Shown here: positions 25,711 to 34,260 of the stretch, in pieces | Numbering within the stretch: the stretch's first letter is position 1 | Layout: every line of letters starts with the position of its first letter | Origin: Bacteroidota bacterium | Lineage (GTDB): Bacteria; Bacteroidota; Bacteroidia; Bacteroidales; GCA-2748055 | Length of the DNA: 45,759 nucleotides | Reading direction: 5' to 3' | Assembly (NCBI GenBank): GCA_020047715.1 | Contig: JAIFNN010000092.1 | Span: forward strand, 1 to 45,759 | Made by a program: the position numbers and the translations under genes | The notes under the pieces: generated by a model | Told to the model about the DNA's origin: nothing | Seen by the model: only the letters and a program-made list of their open reading frames with translations | Databases searched by the model: none

Positions 25711-27228
25711 ATGACAAGAGATTTTAATGCCGGGGACAATTCAAGTCGCTCTGGGAAGAGCCGAAGTCCTGAATCGGAAGATTACAAAAAAAACAGTAAA
25801 GAGGAAAATGAGGATTCAAGATCCTTTGCAACCAGAAACCCCTTAAACCAGAAAAGCAGACCCAAGAGACCCCGCACCACCCGGTTACGGCCCGGTGAGA
25901 CGCGTCCTTACGATGCAGCCCATAACCATAAGCCAAGTTCCGATGACAGGGGCGACCGTCCTTTTCACGACCGCAGCAACACCAGTTTTCCCGATCGCGG
26001 AAACTTCGGTGGAGGAAGGGAAGAAAAACCATGGGGTGCCCGAAAACCATACAGCCCAAAGCCATACGGTGAAGGTCGAAGCAACTTTAGCCCTAACCGT
26101 TCCTCCGACAGGAGAGAGGGATCCGGCAACAGTAGCAGAACCTATAACAATAACGGCAGCAGACCGCAGAGAGATCAGGGCGGTTACAATTCTGACCGGA
26201 ACAGAGCGCCCAGAGACGGTAACAGAGCTCCAAGAGACGGAAACAGAGCGCCACGTGAGGGTGGTTATTCACAGAGAGACGGAAACCGCGAAAGTGGCTA
26301 CTCTCAAAGGGATGGCAACAGAGCTCCTTCTTATGGAAACCGCAGCTCCAGAGACGGCAACAGGTCTGAAGGTGGAAATTATAACCGCGACAGCCGACCC
26401 AAGCCTGCTTTCAGAAACGATCGTCCAAAAGCTCCCTTTAAAAAATTCATCAAACCAAAAAAAACATCCGAAGCCGATAATACTCCCATCAAACGGGAGT
26501 TTAACGATGCAGGAGAGATGCGTCTTAACCGCTATCTGGCTCACGCAGGAATTTCCAGCAGACGACAGGCCGACGATTACATCAAAGCAGGACTCGTAAC
26601 TGTAAATGGCGTTGTTGTAACCGAAATGGGAGTAAAAATCAAGCGAAGCGATGATGTCCGTTACAACGGCGAACGTCTTGCCACCGAGAAGAAAGTTTAC
26701 ATCCTTGTAAACAAGCCCAAGGATTATGTTACGACAACCGATGACGAACAGGGGCGCAAAACCGTTCTCGACCTTGTCGCTGACGCATGTCCGGAAAGAG
26801 TATATCCTGTGGGACGCCTTGACCGCAACACAACGGGTGTGATATTGCTCACCAACGATGGTGACCTTGCAGGAAAACTCACACATCCCAAGTACAATAA
26901 AAAGAAAATCTACCATGTGGTTTTGGATAAAAACCTAAAAACCACAGATCTTCAGTTAATTACAGATGGAATTACTCTGGATGATGGATTTATTCAGCCC
27001 GATGCAGTTTCACTTGTTGGTCCCGAAAAGAAAAATGAAGTCGGTATTGAGATCCATTCCGGAAGAAACCGGATCGTTCGCCGAATATTCGAACAACTCG
27101 GTTACGAGATTGTACGCCTCGACCGGGTTTACTTTGCCGGACTTACAAAGAAAAATCTTGCGAGAGGAAAATGGAGATTTCTCAACGACAAAGAAATCAG
27201 CATGTTGCAAATGAATGCTTTCGAATAA
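25711..27228 (+). CDS. rluB: Pseudouridine synthase (RluB family) with long Arg/Gly/Asn-rich N-terminal tail
   Basis: This enzyme isomerises uridine to pseudouridine in large-subunit rRNA. The 505 aa protein is twice the usual length because residues about 1-265 are a disordered, repetitive tail rich in Arg, Asn, Gly, Ser and Asp (NRAPRDG repeated, SQRDGNR, GGNYNRD). The enzyme follows: an S4 RNA-binding domain (MRLNRYLAHAGISSRRQADD, near 270-320) and the RsuA/RluB catalytic core with VYPVGRLDRNTTGVILLTND, containing the catalytic Asp, plus HPKYNKKKIYHV and EIHSGRNRIVRRIFEQLGYE. The tail may give non-specific RNA binding or phase separation. It is first in an operon with era (TAATG stop-start overlap) and der. 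The exact rRNA target is inferred. Confidence 0.9.
   Translation: MTRDFNAGDNSSRSGKSRSPESEDYKKNSKEENEDSRSFATRNPLNQKSRPKRPRTTRLRPGETRPYDAAHNHKPSSDDRGDRPFHDRSNTSFPDRGNFGGGREEKPWGARKPYSPKPYGEGRSNFSPNRSSDRREGSGNSSRTYNNNGSRPQRDQGGYNSDRNRAPRDGNRAPRDGNRAPREGGYSQRDGNRESGYSQRDGNRAPSYGNRSSRDGNRSEGGNYNRDSRPKPAFRNDRPKAPFKKFIKPKKTSEADNTPIKREFNDAGEMRLNRYLAHAGISSRRQADDYIKAGLVTVNGVVVTEMGVKIKRSDDVRYNGERLATEKKVYILVNKPKDYVTTTDDEQGRKTVLDLVADACPERVYPVGRLDRNTTGVILLTNDGDLAGKLTHPKYNKKKIYHVVLDKNLKTTDLQLITDGITLDDGFIQPDAVSLVGPEKKNEVGIEIHSGRNRIVRRIFEQLGYEIVRLDRVYFAGLTKKNLARGKWRFLNDKEISMLQMNAFE
26200..26262 (+). repeat. 21-base tandem repeat coding NRAPRDG, three copies
   Basis: Copies start at 26200, 26221 and 26242, each beginning AACAGAGC and encoding NRAPRDG or NRAPREG. 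Third-position differences show that the copies have diverged while the peptide is kept. More degenerate related units (SQRDGNR) follow downstream within the rluB-like tail. Confidence 0.8.
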
Positions 27229-28106
27229 TGGCTCATAAATCGGGATTTGTAAATATTATTGGCAGTCCGAATGTTGGGAAGTCCACTCTTATGAATGCTA
27301 TGGTAGGCGAGAAATTGTCTATCATTACAGCCAAAGCACAGACCACTAGGCACCGTATTCAGGGAATAGTGAACGGTGAAGACTTCCAGATTGTATATTC
27401 CGATACCCCCGGAATACTCGACCCCAAGTACAAGCTCCAGGAGACGATGTTGCGCACAGCAAAGTCGGCTCTTGTTGATGCTGATGTAATCCTATATGTT
27501 ACAGAGGTTAGAGAAGATCCTGAACAGTTGTCAGAAATAACCAACAAACTTGCAAAAATCAAGATTCCCGTAATTCTGGTCTTGAACAAGATCGACAAGA
27601 GTAATCAGGAAGTGGTGGAGAAGCTGGTGGAGATGTGGGCTACGATCCTTCCTGAAGCGCGCATATTGCCGATTTCCGCCATCGAGAAGTTTAATCTCGA
27701 CGGGCTTTTCAAGATGATTATGGAATTCCTTCCTGAAGGTCCGGCGTTTTATTCAAAAGACGAACTGACCGATAAAACCGAGCGTTTCTTTGCCGGAGAG
27801 ATTTTACGTGAAAAAATCCTTCTGAATTACCAGCAGGAAATCCCCTACTCCACTGAGGTGGAAATTGAGACCTTCAAGGTTGAAGAGAGGCTTATTCGGA
27901 TCGGCGCGGTAATTTATGTGGAGCGCGACAGTCAGAAAGGTATTCTTATCGGCAACAAGGGAGCTGCCATTAAAATGGTTGGCACACAAGCCCGTATTGA
28001 AATGGAGGCTTTCTTCGGTCAGCGGGTGTTCCTTGAGATGTTCGTCAAAGTCCGCAAAGATTGGCGAAACAATGAAAATGCATTAAAAAATTTCGGGTAC
28101 AGGTAA
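27228..28106 (+). CDS. era: Ribosome-assembly GTPase Era
   Basis: Era binds the 3' end of 16S rRNA and acts in small-subunit maturation. From the ATG at 27228 (overlapping the rluB TAA as TAATG) it has 292 aa; the longer ORF-track start lies inside rluB. The GTPase domain has G1 [12 protein letters not shown], a switch region ([15 protein letters not shown]), G3 DTPGI, and G4 NKID. The C-terminal KH domain is clear: [18 protein letters not shown], then [20 protein letters not shown] with the GxxG-type loop GNKG. All motifs are intact. It sits between a pseudouridine synthase and Der, a ribosome-biogenesis grouping. Confidence 0.97.
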   Translation: MAHKSGFVNIIGSPNVGKSTLMNAMVGEKLSIITAKAQTTRHRIQGIVNGEDFQIVYSDTPGILDPKYKLQETMLRTAKSALVDADVILYVTEVREDPEQLSEITNKLAKIKIPVILVLNKIDKSNQEVVEKLVEMWATILPEARILPISAIEKFNLDGLFKMIMEFLPEGPAFYSKDELTDKTERFFAGEILREKILLNYQQEIPYSTEVEIETFKVEERLIRIGAVIYVERDSQKGILIGNKGAAIKMVGTQARIEMEAFFGQRVFLEMFVKVRKDWRNNENALKNFGYR

Positions 28107-28116
28107 TCTTAAAATT

Positions 28117-29421
28117 ATGGGTAATATAGTTGCCATTGTGGGTCGACCCAATGTGGGTAAATCAACGCTTTTCAATCGGCTTACAGAAAGCCGCAGTGCC
28201 ATTGTGCACGAAACTGCAGGAGTTACGCGCGACCGTCACTATGGGAAATCGCTCTGGAACGGAGTGGAATTTTCCGTGATCGATACGGGTGGCTATGTGA
28301 CCAATTCCGATGATATTTTCGAAGAAGAAATCCGCAAGCAGGTTCGCCTCGCCATGGATGAAGCCGACAACATTCTTTTTCTTGTGGATGCCTCCAACGG
28401 GATTACCGATTTGGATGAAAGCATTGCTGGATTTCTGAGAAAGGCTAAAAAACCTGTTTTCCTGGTTGTAAACAAAGTTGACAACTACGAACGCAGCTTG
28501 GAGGCCAATGAATTTTATAACCTTGGACTGGGAGAGATTTACCCTGTTTCTTCACTAACGGGGAGTGGAACCGGCGACATGCTCGACGCACTTGTTAAAA
28601 CCTTTTCGAAACCAACGTTCGAGGAGGAGGAAGAATTACCCCGCTTTGCCATCATCGGGCGACCCAACGTAGGAAAATCGTCATTGATAAATGCACTTGT
28701 TGGTGAAGAACGAAATATCGTGACACCCATTGCCGGTACTACCCGCGATTCGGTGCATACCCGTTACAACAAATTTGGGCATGACTTTTACCTGATCGAC
28801 ACAGCTGGCCTGCGCCGAAAAACCAAAGTAAGCGAAAACCTTGAATTTTATTCGGTTATGCGCTCTATCAGGTCTATCGAATACTCCGACGTTTGCCTAT
28901 TGCTCCTCGACGCAGAGAGAGGCATTGAGGCCCAAGACATGAGCATTTTAAACCTGGTGATCAAAAACCGCAAAGGGGTAGTTGTGCTGGTTAACAAATG
29001 GGACTTGATCGAAAAAGATCAGATGAGCACCGTGCATTTTGAAAAAGCAATTAAAAAGCGGATGGAACCGTTTACCGATGTTCCCATTATTTTCACATCC
29101 GCAATAACACTCCAAAGAATACACAAAGTATTGGAAACGGCTGTTGAGGTTTACAAAAACCGAATTAAACGCATTCCCACTCATAAACTTAACGAGGTAA
29201 TGCTCAAAGCCATTGAGGAACTGCATCCCCCTGCAATCAAAGGAAAGTTCGTGAAAATCAAATATGTCCAACAACTCCCTACGCATGCACCTACATTCGC
29301 GTTTTACTGCAACCTTCCCCAATATATTAAGGAGCCTTACAAAAGATATCTTGAAAACCGCTTGCGCGAAAATTTCAATTTCACAGGCGTTCCCATTCAA
29401 CTATTCTTTAGGGACAAATAA
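28117..29421 (+). CDS. der: Ribosome-assembly GTPase Der (EngA)
   Basis: Der has two tandem GTPase domains and acts in 50S subunit assembly. The 434 aa product shows G1 of domain 1 at [14 protein letters not shown], with DTGG and NKVD, and of domain 2 at [14 protein letters not shown], with DTAG and NKWD. The [18 protein letters not shown] region starts the C-terminal KH-like domain, which ends [14 protein letters not shown]. The gene starts 10 bases after era and is the last of the rluB-era-der operon. The length is standard and nothing is missing. Confidence 0.97.
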   Translation: MGNIVAIVGRPNVGKSTLFNRLTESRSAIVHETAGVTRDRHYGKSLWNGVEFSVIDTGGYVTNSDDIFEEEIRKQVRLAMDEADNILFLVDASNGITDLDESIAGFLRKAKKPVFLVVNKVDNYERSLEANEFYNLGLGEIYPVSSLTGSGTGDMLDALVKTFSKPTFEEEEELPRFAIIGRPNVGKSSLINALVGEERNIVTPIAGTTRDSVHTRYNKFGHDFYLIDTAGLRRKTKVSENLEFYSVMRSIRSIEYSDVCLLLLDAERGIEAQDMSILNLVIKNRKGVVVLVNKWDLIEKDQMSTVHFEKAIKKRMEPFTDVPIIFTSAITLQRIHKVLETAVEVYKNRIKRIPTHKLNEVMLKAIEELHPPAIKGKFVKIKYVQQLPTHAPTFAFYCNLPQYIKEPYKRYLENRLRENFNFTGVPIQLFFRDK

Positions 29422-29435
29422 ACTTTAGCATTATT

Positions 29436-29468
29436 TTTGTGTTAATTAAGTTCCGATTCCTAACTTTG
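29436..29468 (+). promoter_or_regulatory. Promoter with full -33/-7 match, 5 bases before a start codon
   Basis: TTTG (29436-29439), a 21-base spacer and TAACTTTG (29461-29468) match the Bacteroidota consensus. The -7 element ends only 5 bases before the ATG at 29474, so transcription should start at or next to the first codon. Confidence 0.65.
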
Positions 29469-29473
29469 ACTCA

Positions 29474-29986
29474 ATGCTTACTATTCGGAAAATTGCAGTT
29501 ATTCTTTTTGCCTCTTTCGCAATATTTAGCGGATGCGGAGAGATTGTGACCTACCCGGAAACTCCAATAATCGAATACAAAGCATTTGCCCTTTACAGGA
29601 CAACGGATGATCTTGGAAATTCAATTTTTCTGGGTAAAATGGAGGTGGTTTTTACCGACGGCGACGGGGACGTAGGCCTGGTACAGCCCGATTCGGCGGA
29701 AATTGCCGACAGCCTCAAATACAATTTCTTCACCACCCTATACAGCATGAACAATGGAAACTTCGAGAAAATCGAAGGGGCGGTAGGCGAACAAAACTTC
29801 AGGATTCCTTACATCACCAGGGAAGGGCAGAACAAAACCCTTAAAGGCTCAATAATCGTTGAGTTTGAATATAAACTGATCGTTCACGACACTATCTTCT
29901 ACACCTTTTACATGACCGATCGGGAATTCCACAAAAGCAACACCGATAGCTCCGAAGTAATCGTTTTTACAGGCTTAGACTTTTAG
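29474..29986 (+). CDS. Small lipoprotein of unknown function
   Basis: The 170 aa protein starts MLTIRKIAVILFASFAIFSGC, a lipoprotein signal with lipobox FSGC. The mature part has a calcium-site-like DGDGDVG loop in FTDGDGDVGLVQPD, and a beta-sandwich-like pattern ending VHDTIFYTFYMTDREFHKS. Proteins of this form are common orphan lipoproteins in Bacteroidota, and I know no assigned function. It is transcribed from a promoter whose start would almost coincide with the ATG, so the message is probably leaderless. Its last 12 bases overlap the end of the convergent phosphatase gene. Confidence 0.85.
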   Translation: MLTIRKIAVILFASFAIFSGCGEIVTYPETPIIEYKAFALYRTTDDLGNSIFLGKMEVVFTDGDGDVGLVQPDSAEIADSLKYNFFTTLYSMNNGNFEKIEGAVGEQNFRIPYITREGQNKTLKGSIIVEFEYKLIVHDTIFYTFYMTDREFHKSNTDSSEVIVFTGLDF

Positions 29987-32900
29987 CCCCATAAAAAGCA
30001 CATCATCCACCTGCTCGAGATCTTCTTTCCAGAGATTGAAATTGCTTTTCACATAATTGTACTGCTCGTCCATGGGCTTATCATGTATGTCGTGGAGGAG
30101 ATTCTTAAGCCTCACCATCTTGAACTTCTTGCCAAGCGGCCCACCAAACTGGTCGGGATAGCCGTCGGAAAACATATAAACTATGTCGCCTGAAGAAAGC
30201 TGATATCCTTCTTCCTGAAATACTTTGTCATCGGATTCCTTATCGTAGTGGCCCCCAACAGAACTTCGGCTGCCTTTAACATACACTTGCTCCCCTCCCA
30301 CATAAATAATAAGAGGCCGCATGGCGGAGGCTATCCTAAGAAATTTCGTCCGCATATTAATCTCTGCAACAATAATGTCCATTCCGTCATTTGATTTTTC
30401 GGCCTCAAGATTCTGATTCAGGGCCGTCATAATCTCGGTGTCCAAGGTTTTGAGGATTCCCGAGGGAGAATTAACACCCGGGCGGCTGCAGATATCTTTG
30501 ATAAGGGTTGTGCCAATCATCGACATAAAAGCGCCCGGAACCCCGTGCCCGGTCGAATCGGCGCAAACAATCACAAACCTGTCCTCCGCAACCTTGTCAT
30601 ACCAATAAAAGTCGCCGCTCACAATATCCCTGGGCTGGTAAAAAACAAAACTCCCGCTAAAGGTATCCTGCAATCTTTTTATCGGGGGAAGGATACTGGC
30701 CTGAATTCGCTGTGCGTAATTTATACTGTCGGTAATATCCCTGTTTTTGTTCTCAATAACCTCGGCCTGTTCGATTACTTCCTTGGTCCGCTCATCGAGC
30801 TCTTTCTCAAGGTATTCCTGAATTTCTTTCTGCTTTTTCTCCCTATATTTGATTATCGCAAATACTGAACCCACCAAAGTAACAACCGATAAAAGAATAA
30901 ACCACCAGGATTTCCAGAAGGGAATCTTGACATATATGCGAAGTTCAAGAGGCGTTTCAGAGCAAATCCCCGATTCACTGCAAGCACGAAGCATAAAGGT
31001 AAAATCGCCATCTTCAATACGGCTGTAATTTACATAAGGATTCTCGGTAGGTTCAGACCAGTCGTCATACCCATCAAGTTTATATTGATAGCTGACCCCT
31101 TCAGGATTCTTAAGATCAATTCCGATAAAATCGATACGTATCTTGTATTTTCCGTAGGGAAGCCTAACATCGTGGCTATAATCATAATCGACATCGGAAA
31201 TTTTCAGACCGGTAATATTCATTTTCGGGGGAGAAATGGTCTTCCGCTCCTTTGATGGGTCAAACTCAACCATTCCTTTCGACGTGCCGATTACAAGGTT
31301 TCCCCGGGCATTAATCAGACTCGCATTATAGTTGCTGTTGGAAGTTATTCCCTGGTCGACGCTAAACCGCCTGATGCTGCCGCTTGCCTTGTTGATTCGG
31401 CTAAGCCCCAGACTATGTCCAACCCAAACAGATCCCTCCCTGTCGGTTGAAATGCTGTAACAATAGTTGGAAAGTAAGCCATTATCGGTCGAATAATAAT
31501 GAAGGGAATCGCTCAAGAAATGGAAGACCCCATCGCCGTTAGTAGCCCCCCACAAATCGCCTTCCTTGTCTTCTGTAATAGAAACAAATTCAAGTTCGGT
31601 ATTCGCTTCAATTCGAAACTCCTGGCGCGACGTTATGCAATACAAACCATTCGTCCGGGTAGCAACCCACACATTTCCTTTGGAGTCGATAAAAAGATCA
31701 TTAATCTTATTATGGGGGAGACGCTCTGTGGTGGTATATCGTGTGCGTATTCCCGTGGAAGAATTATAATTTATTACCCCACCGTTGGTGGCTATCCAAA
31801 TATTATCGCCGGTTCCGGCTATCCTGTTTACAATATTCTCGAGTGAATTCTGGGAGAAATGGAATAATTCCACGTTCTTGCTTCCAGCCTTCAACCGATA
31901 AACCCCGGAACGGGAGGTCCCGATCCAGATTATATTCCTGCTGTCCTTGTAAAGTGATGTGATTTTGTCCAACGGTAATCCACTGCTTCGTTCCAGAAGA
32001 TACTCCGCTTTGTTGCCGGTGTTATCGGTAACAAGAATACCCGATTCACCTCCAAGATAATATCGGCTCCCATCGCTGCATAACGAAAGAATGTTATCGT
32101 TAAACCTCTCGCTCTCATAAGAATAAAAGGTAAAAGACTGGTCCTTGAGAACCGTTATTCCTTCACCCACCGTGGCAAACCACAAGTTACCCTGATAATC
32201 CTCGAAAACATCCGAAACATAATTGCTGGGCAAACCATTTCTAACCTCAAAATGCTGTATTCCCGTATAGCTTGATGGCTCCGTTCCGGGTAGAAGCCTG
32301 AAAACACCTTCGCCATTTGAGCAAGCCCAAACATTTTTTTCTCCATCCTCATATACATCCATAATGTTTGTATACTGGAGCCCAAGGTCATTCCCGATTT
32401 TGCTTGCTTCAAAGGAATTCGAATCGCTTCCCTGGGCGCGAAGAATGTAGATTCCGTCGGTTTCGGTGCCAATCCAGAATTTTCCCTTTTCAGGGGATTT
32501 CACGATTGCCTGTATTTTAGTGTATGGAACGCTCTCTATTCGTTTGGACAGGGAGACTTTGCCCTTTTCAAAATCAAGGTTGTACATAAAAAGCCCGTCA
32601 AACGTCCCGGCAAGCAGATTATTATCATCCGTGAGAATAACCGATGAGAGGAGCTGTCCTTCAAATCCCTCGGTGAGGTATTGAAAAGCATAGTCGCTAC
32701 CGATTATTATAAGGCCCTTATCCTGGGTGGCGGCAATAATTCGTCCGTCGGTAGTTTCAAGAATCCCATTTATGCTACTCTTATGCTCGTCGTCTGTTGA
32801 GAGAATCCTAAAATGTATCCCTTCCAGCAAAGCTATCGATCCGTCTCTGTATCCAAACCACATCCGGTTCTTGCTGTCAAGAAAACTGCTTACAACAATC

Positions 32901-33142
32901 CTTTGCGGAAGCGTGTCTCCCTGAAAAGTATTTGCAAACTGAAATCCATCGAAGCGAAATATGCCCTCTCCTGAGCCCAGCCAAAGGTAGCCCTCAGCAC
33001 TCTGGTTGATGCGGTTGATGTATTTGTTGGAAAGTCCCTTATCCGCCCCAAAAGTTTTAAAACGGAAATCCTGGGAAAAAGAAATGTCCCCTGCGGTAAG
33101 CAGAAAGATCAGTATTATTAGATGGAATTTGTTTTTTTTCAC
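29975..33142 (-). CDS. Propeller-sensor SpoIIE-family protein phosphatase
   Basis: The 1055 aa protein has a signal peptide (MKKNKFHLIILIFLLTAGD) and about 600 residues of two-component-regulator beta-propeller repeats, recognisable by recurring WLGSGEGIFRFD, WIGTETDGIYIL, WACSNGEGVFRL, WFATVGEGITVL and WVATRTNGLYCI. Then comes a Y_Y_Y domain (KIRIDFIGIDLKNPEGVSYQYKLDG), one membrane helix (WWFILLSVVTLVGSVFAII, near 740), a coiled coil, and a cytoplasmic PP2C/SpoIIE phosphatase with metal-binding Asp in IVSGDFYW, ADSTGHGVPGAFMSM and MFSDGYPDQFGG. It thus resembles a hybrid sensor with a phosphatase in place of a kinase. The presumed target is an anti-sigma-factor antagonist, none of which is in the window. 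It is last in the adhesin cluster. Confidence 0.92.
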   Translation of the reverse strand: MKKNKFHLIILIFLLTAGDISFSQDFRFKTFGADKGLSNKYINRINQSAEGYLWLGSGEGIFRFDGFQFANTFQGDTLPQRIVVSSFLDSKNRMWFGYRDGSIALLEGIHFRILSTDDEHKSSINGILETTDGRIIAATQDKGLIIIGSDYAFQYLTEGFEGQLLSSVILTDDNNLLAGTFDGLFMYNLDFEKGKVSLSKRIESVPYTKIQAIVKSPEKGKFWIGTETDGIYILRAQGSDSNSFEASKIGNDLGLQYTNIMDVYEDGEKNVWACSNGEGVFRLLPGTEPSSYTGIQHFEVRNGLPSNYVSDVFEDYQGNLWFATVGEGITVLKDQSFTFYSYESERFNDNILSLCSDGSRYYLGGESGILVTDNTGNKAEYLLERSSGLPLDKITSLYKDSRNIIWIGTSRSGVYRLKAGSKNVELFHFSQNSLENIVNRIAGTGDNIWIATNGGVINYNSSTGIRTRYTTTERLPHNKINDLFIDSKGNVWVATRTNGLYCITSRQEFRIEANTELEFVSITEDKEGDLWGATNGDGVFHFLSDSLHYYSTDNGLLSNYCYSISTDREGSVWVGHSLGLSRINKASGSIRRFSVDQGITSNSNYNASLINARGNLVIGTSKGMVEFDPSKERKTISPPKMNITGLKISDVDYDYSHDVRLPYGKYKIRIDFIGIDLKNPEGVSYQYKLDGYDDWSEPTENPYVNYSRIEDGDFTFMLRACSESGICSETPLELRIYVKIPFWKSWWFILLSVVTLVGSVFAIIKYREKKQKEIQEYLEKELDERTKEVIEQAEVIENKNRDITDSINYAQRIQASILPPIKRLQDTFSGSFVFYQPRDIVSGDFYWYDKVAEDRFVIVCADSTGHGVPGAFMSMIGTTLIKDICSRPGVNSPSGILKTLDTEIMTALNQNLEAEKSNDGMDIIVAEINMRTKFLRIASAMRPLIIYVGGEQVYVKGSRSSVGGHYDKESDDKVFQEEGYQLSSGDIVYMFSDGYPDQFGGPLGKKFKMVRLKNLLHDIHDKPMDEQYNYVKSNFNLWKEDLEQVDDVLFMGLKV

Positions 33143-33157
33143 TGTTCCCCGTTAAAA

Positions 33158-34132
33158 CTATTGTTGTACTGGCTTTACCCCGATGCTGTATTTGTATTTA
33201 GGCACTCCGCCAATAGGACTGGTAAAAAACTCAAGGTTTTGTCCGTATTGGTTCTTGACATATATTACAACATTGTTATTTTTTATCGGGGGAGTTTTTT
33301 TCTTGATGAACTGAATATCAAGGGAGGTGTTTTTCTCAGCATCCAAAATCTTGAACTCGCTGGTTTCCCATACATCTTCTGCTGAAACAGGGCTCAACTG
33401 CCCTTTTCTGGCAACAGAGACGGTTCGGATAAAACCATCGCTGTCCCAGTCGAAATTCGAAAGTCTAACGGTTACCGTCTGATCGTCAACGAAAGGGTAA
33501 ATGTGTGAAACCTCTTCCGGGTTATTATGCATCCTGAAAGAGTACTCATAGGCAAAGGCATTGGCTCCTTCCACAGGTTTGTCTGAGTTGGCATCCGTGC
33601 TCAGAAAATAACGGTACATATTGCCGTCGTCACCTGATATTCCCTCGCAGATAATTTTAAACACGTTGCCGTCCCATCGCTCGGTATATTCGCCTTCACT
33701 GGGATTAAACGGGCCGAAAGTGTAATAATTCTTGTCATACCGGGGTTCTTCACCAAAGGTTTTTGTGGCAAGCAAGGTTCCGCTTTTATAGTTGCCAGTG
33801 GTCTCTGTTCCCTGTGCAGCCTTATCCGACCAGCATCCTTTGCCCCCATAAACCGAGAAGGTAGTTCGGCTGTCCCAAACCCCTGCAAGCTCATCAATAT
33901 CCCCACCAGAATCGGGATCGTATACACGTATGAAAACGGGTTGATTATGAGATTTCGGAAGCAAAAAGAAGAAGGTTGAGGAAAAGTCATCATCGCCCCA
34001 ACTGGTTTCAGCCTTGTTGCCAAAAGTCATGAGAAAAGGAATGTTCTCATCCACGTTCGGTACCGGCTGCGAAAAAGCTGATTCCGAAAGGAACACTATT
34101 ATTATTGTTGCTATTAAAAAGTATCTCTTCAT
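33158..34132 (-). CDS. Secreted protein of unknown function in the adhesin cluster
   Basis: The 324 aa protein has a clear signal peptide (MKRYFLIATIIIVFLSESAF, cleavage near SQPVP). The mature part is beta-rich, with FFFLLPKSHNQPVFIRVYDP, CWSDKAAQG, WDGNVFKIICEG, AFAYEYSFRMHNN and VTVRLSNFDWDSDGFIRTVS. The DWDSDGF loop resembles a calcium site. No catalytic motif is visible and I do not recognise the family. It follows the PD40/PKD gene after 128 bases and precedes the phosphatase gene by 15 bases, so the last two are probably coexpressed. A role outside the cytoplasm, perhaps with the propeller sensor, is inferred only from position. Confidence 0.8.
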   Translation of the reverse strand: MKRYFLIATIIIVFLSESAFSQPVPNVDENIPFLMTFGNKAETSWGDDDFSSTFFFLLPKSHNQPVFIRVYDPDSGGDIDELAGVWDSRTTFSVYGGKGCWSDKAAQGTETTGNYKSGTLLATKTFGEEPRYDKNYYTFGPFNPSEGEYTERWDGNVFKIICEGISGDDGNMYRYFLSTDANSDKPVEGANAFAYEYSFRMHNNPEEVSHIYPFVDDQTVTVRLSNFDWDSDGFIRTVSVARKGQLSPVSAEDVWETSEFKILDAEKNTSLDIQFIKKKTPPIKNNNVVIYVKNQYGQNLEFFTSPIGGVPKYKYSIGVKPVQQ

Positions 34133-34260
34133 TTGTTTCCCAAAAAATTCCCGTTAAAGTTGAATGCGGCGTACCTAAGAACTTACAAATACTGTGCAAA
34201 TTTTCAGACCGGGTGCTTTCATTTCAACTTTTCTCTCACAATTTAAACCTCAACAAGGTA

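Noticed and set aside
26200-26262. Possible CRISPR-like direct repeats
   Set aside because: Repeats are contiguous with no spacers and keep a coding frame (NRAPRDG), so they are protein repeats.
25895-26599. Plus-strand 234 aa ORF inside rluB
   Set aside because: It is the alternate frame of the repetitive Arg/Asn-rich tail, rich in Thr and Glu from shifted codons, with no domain; the rluB frame holds the S4 and catalytic domains.
26269-26916. Minus-strand 215 aa ORF opposite rluB
   Set aside because: Antisense shadow of a conserved enzyme; no start context, signal or motif.
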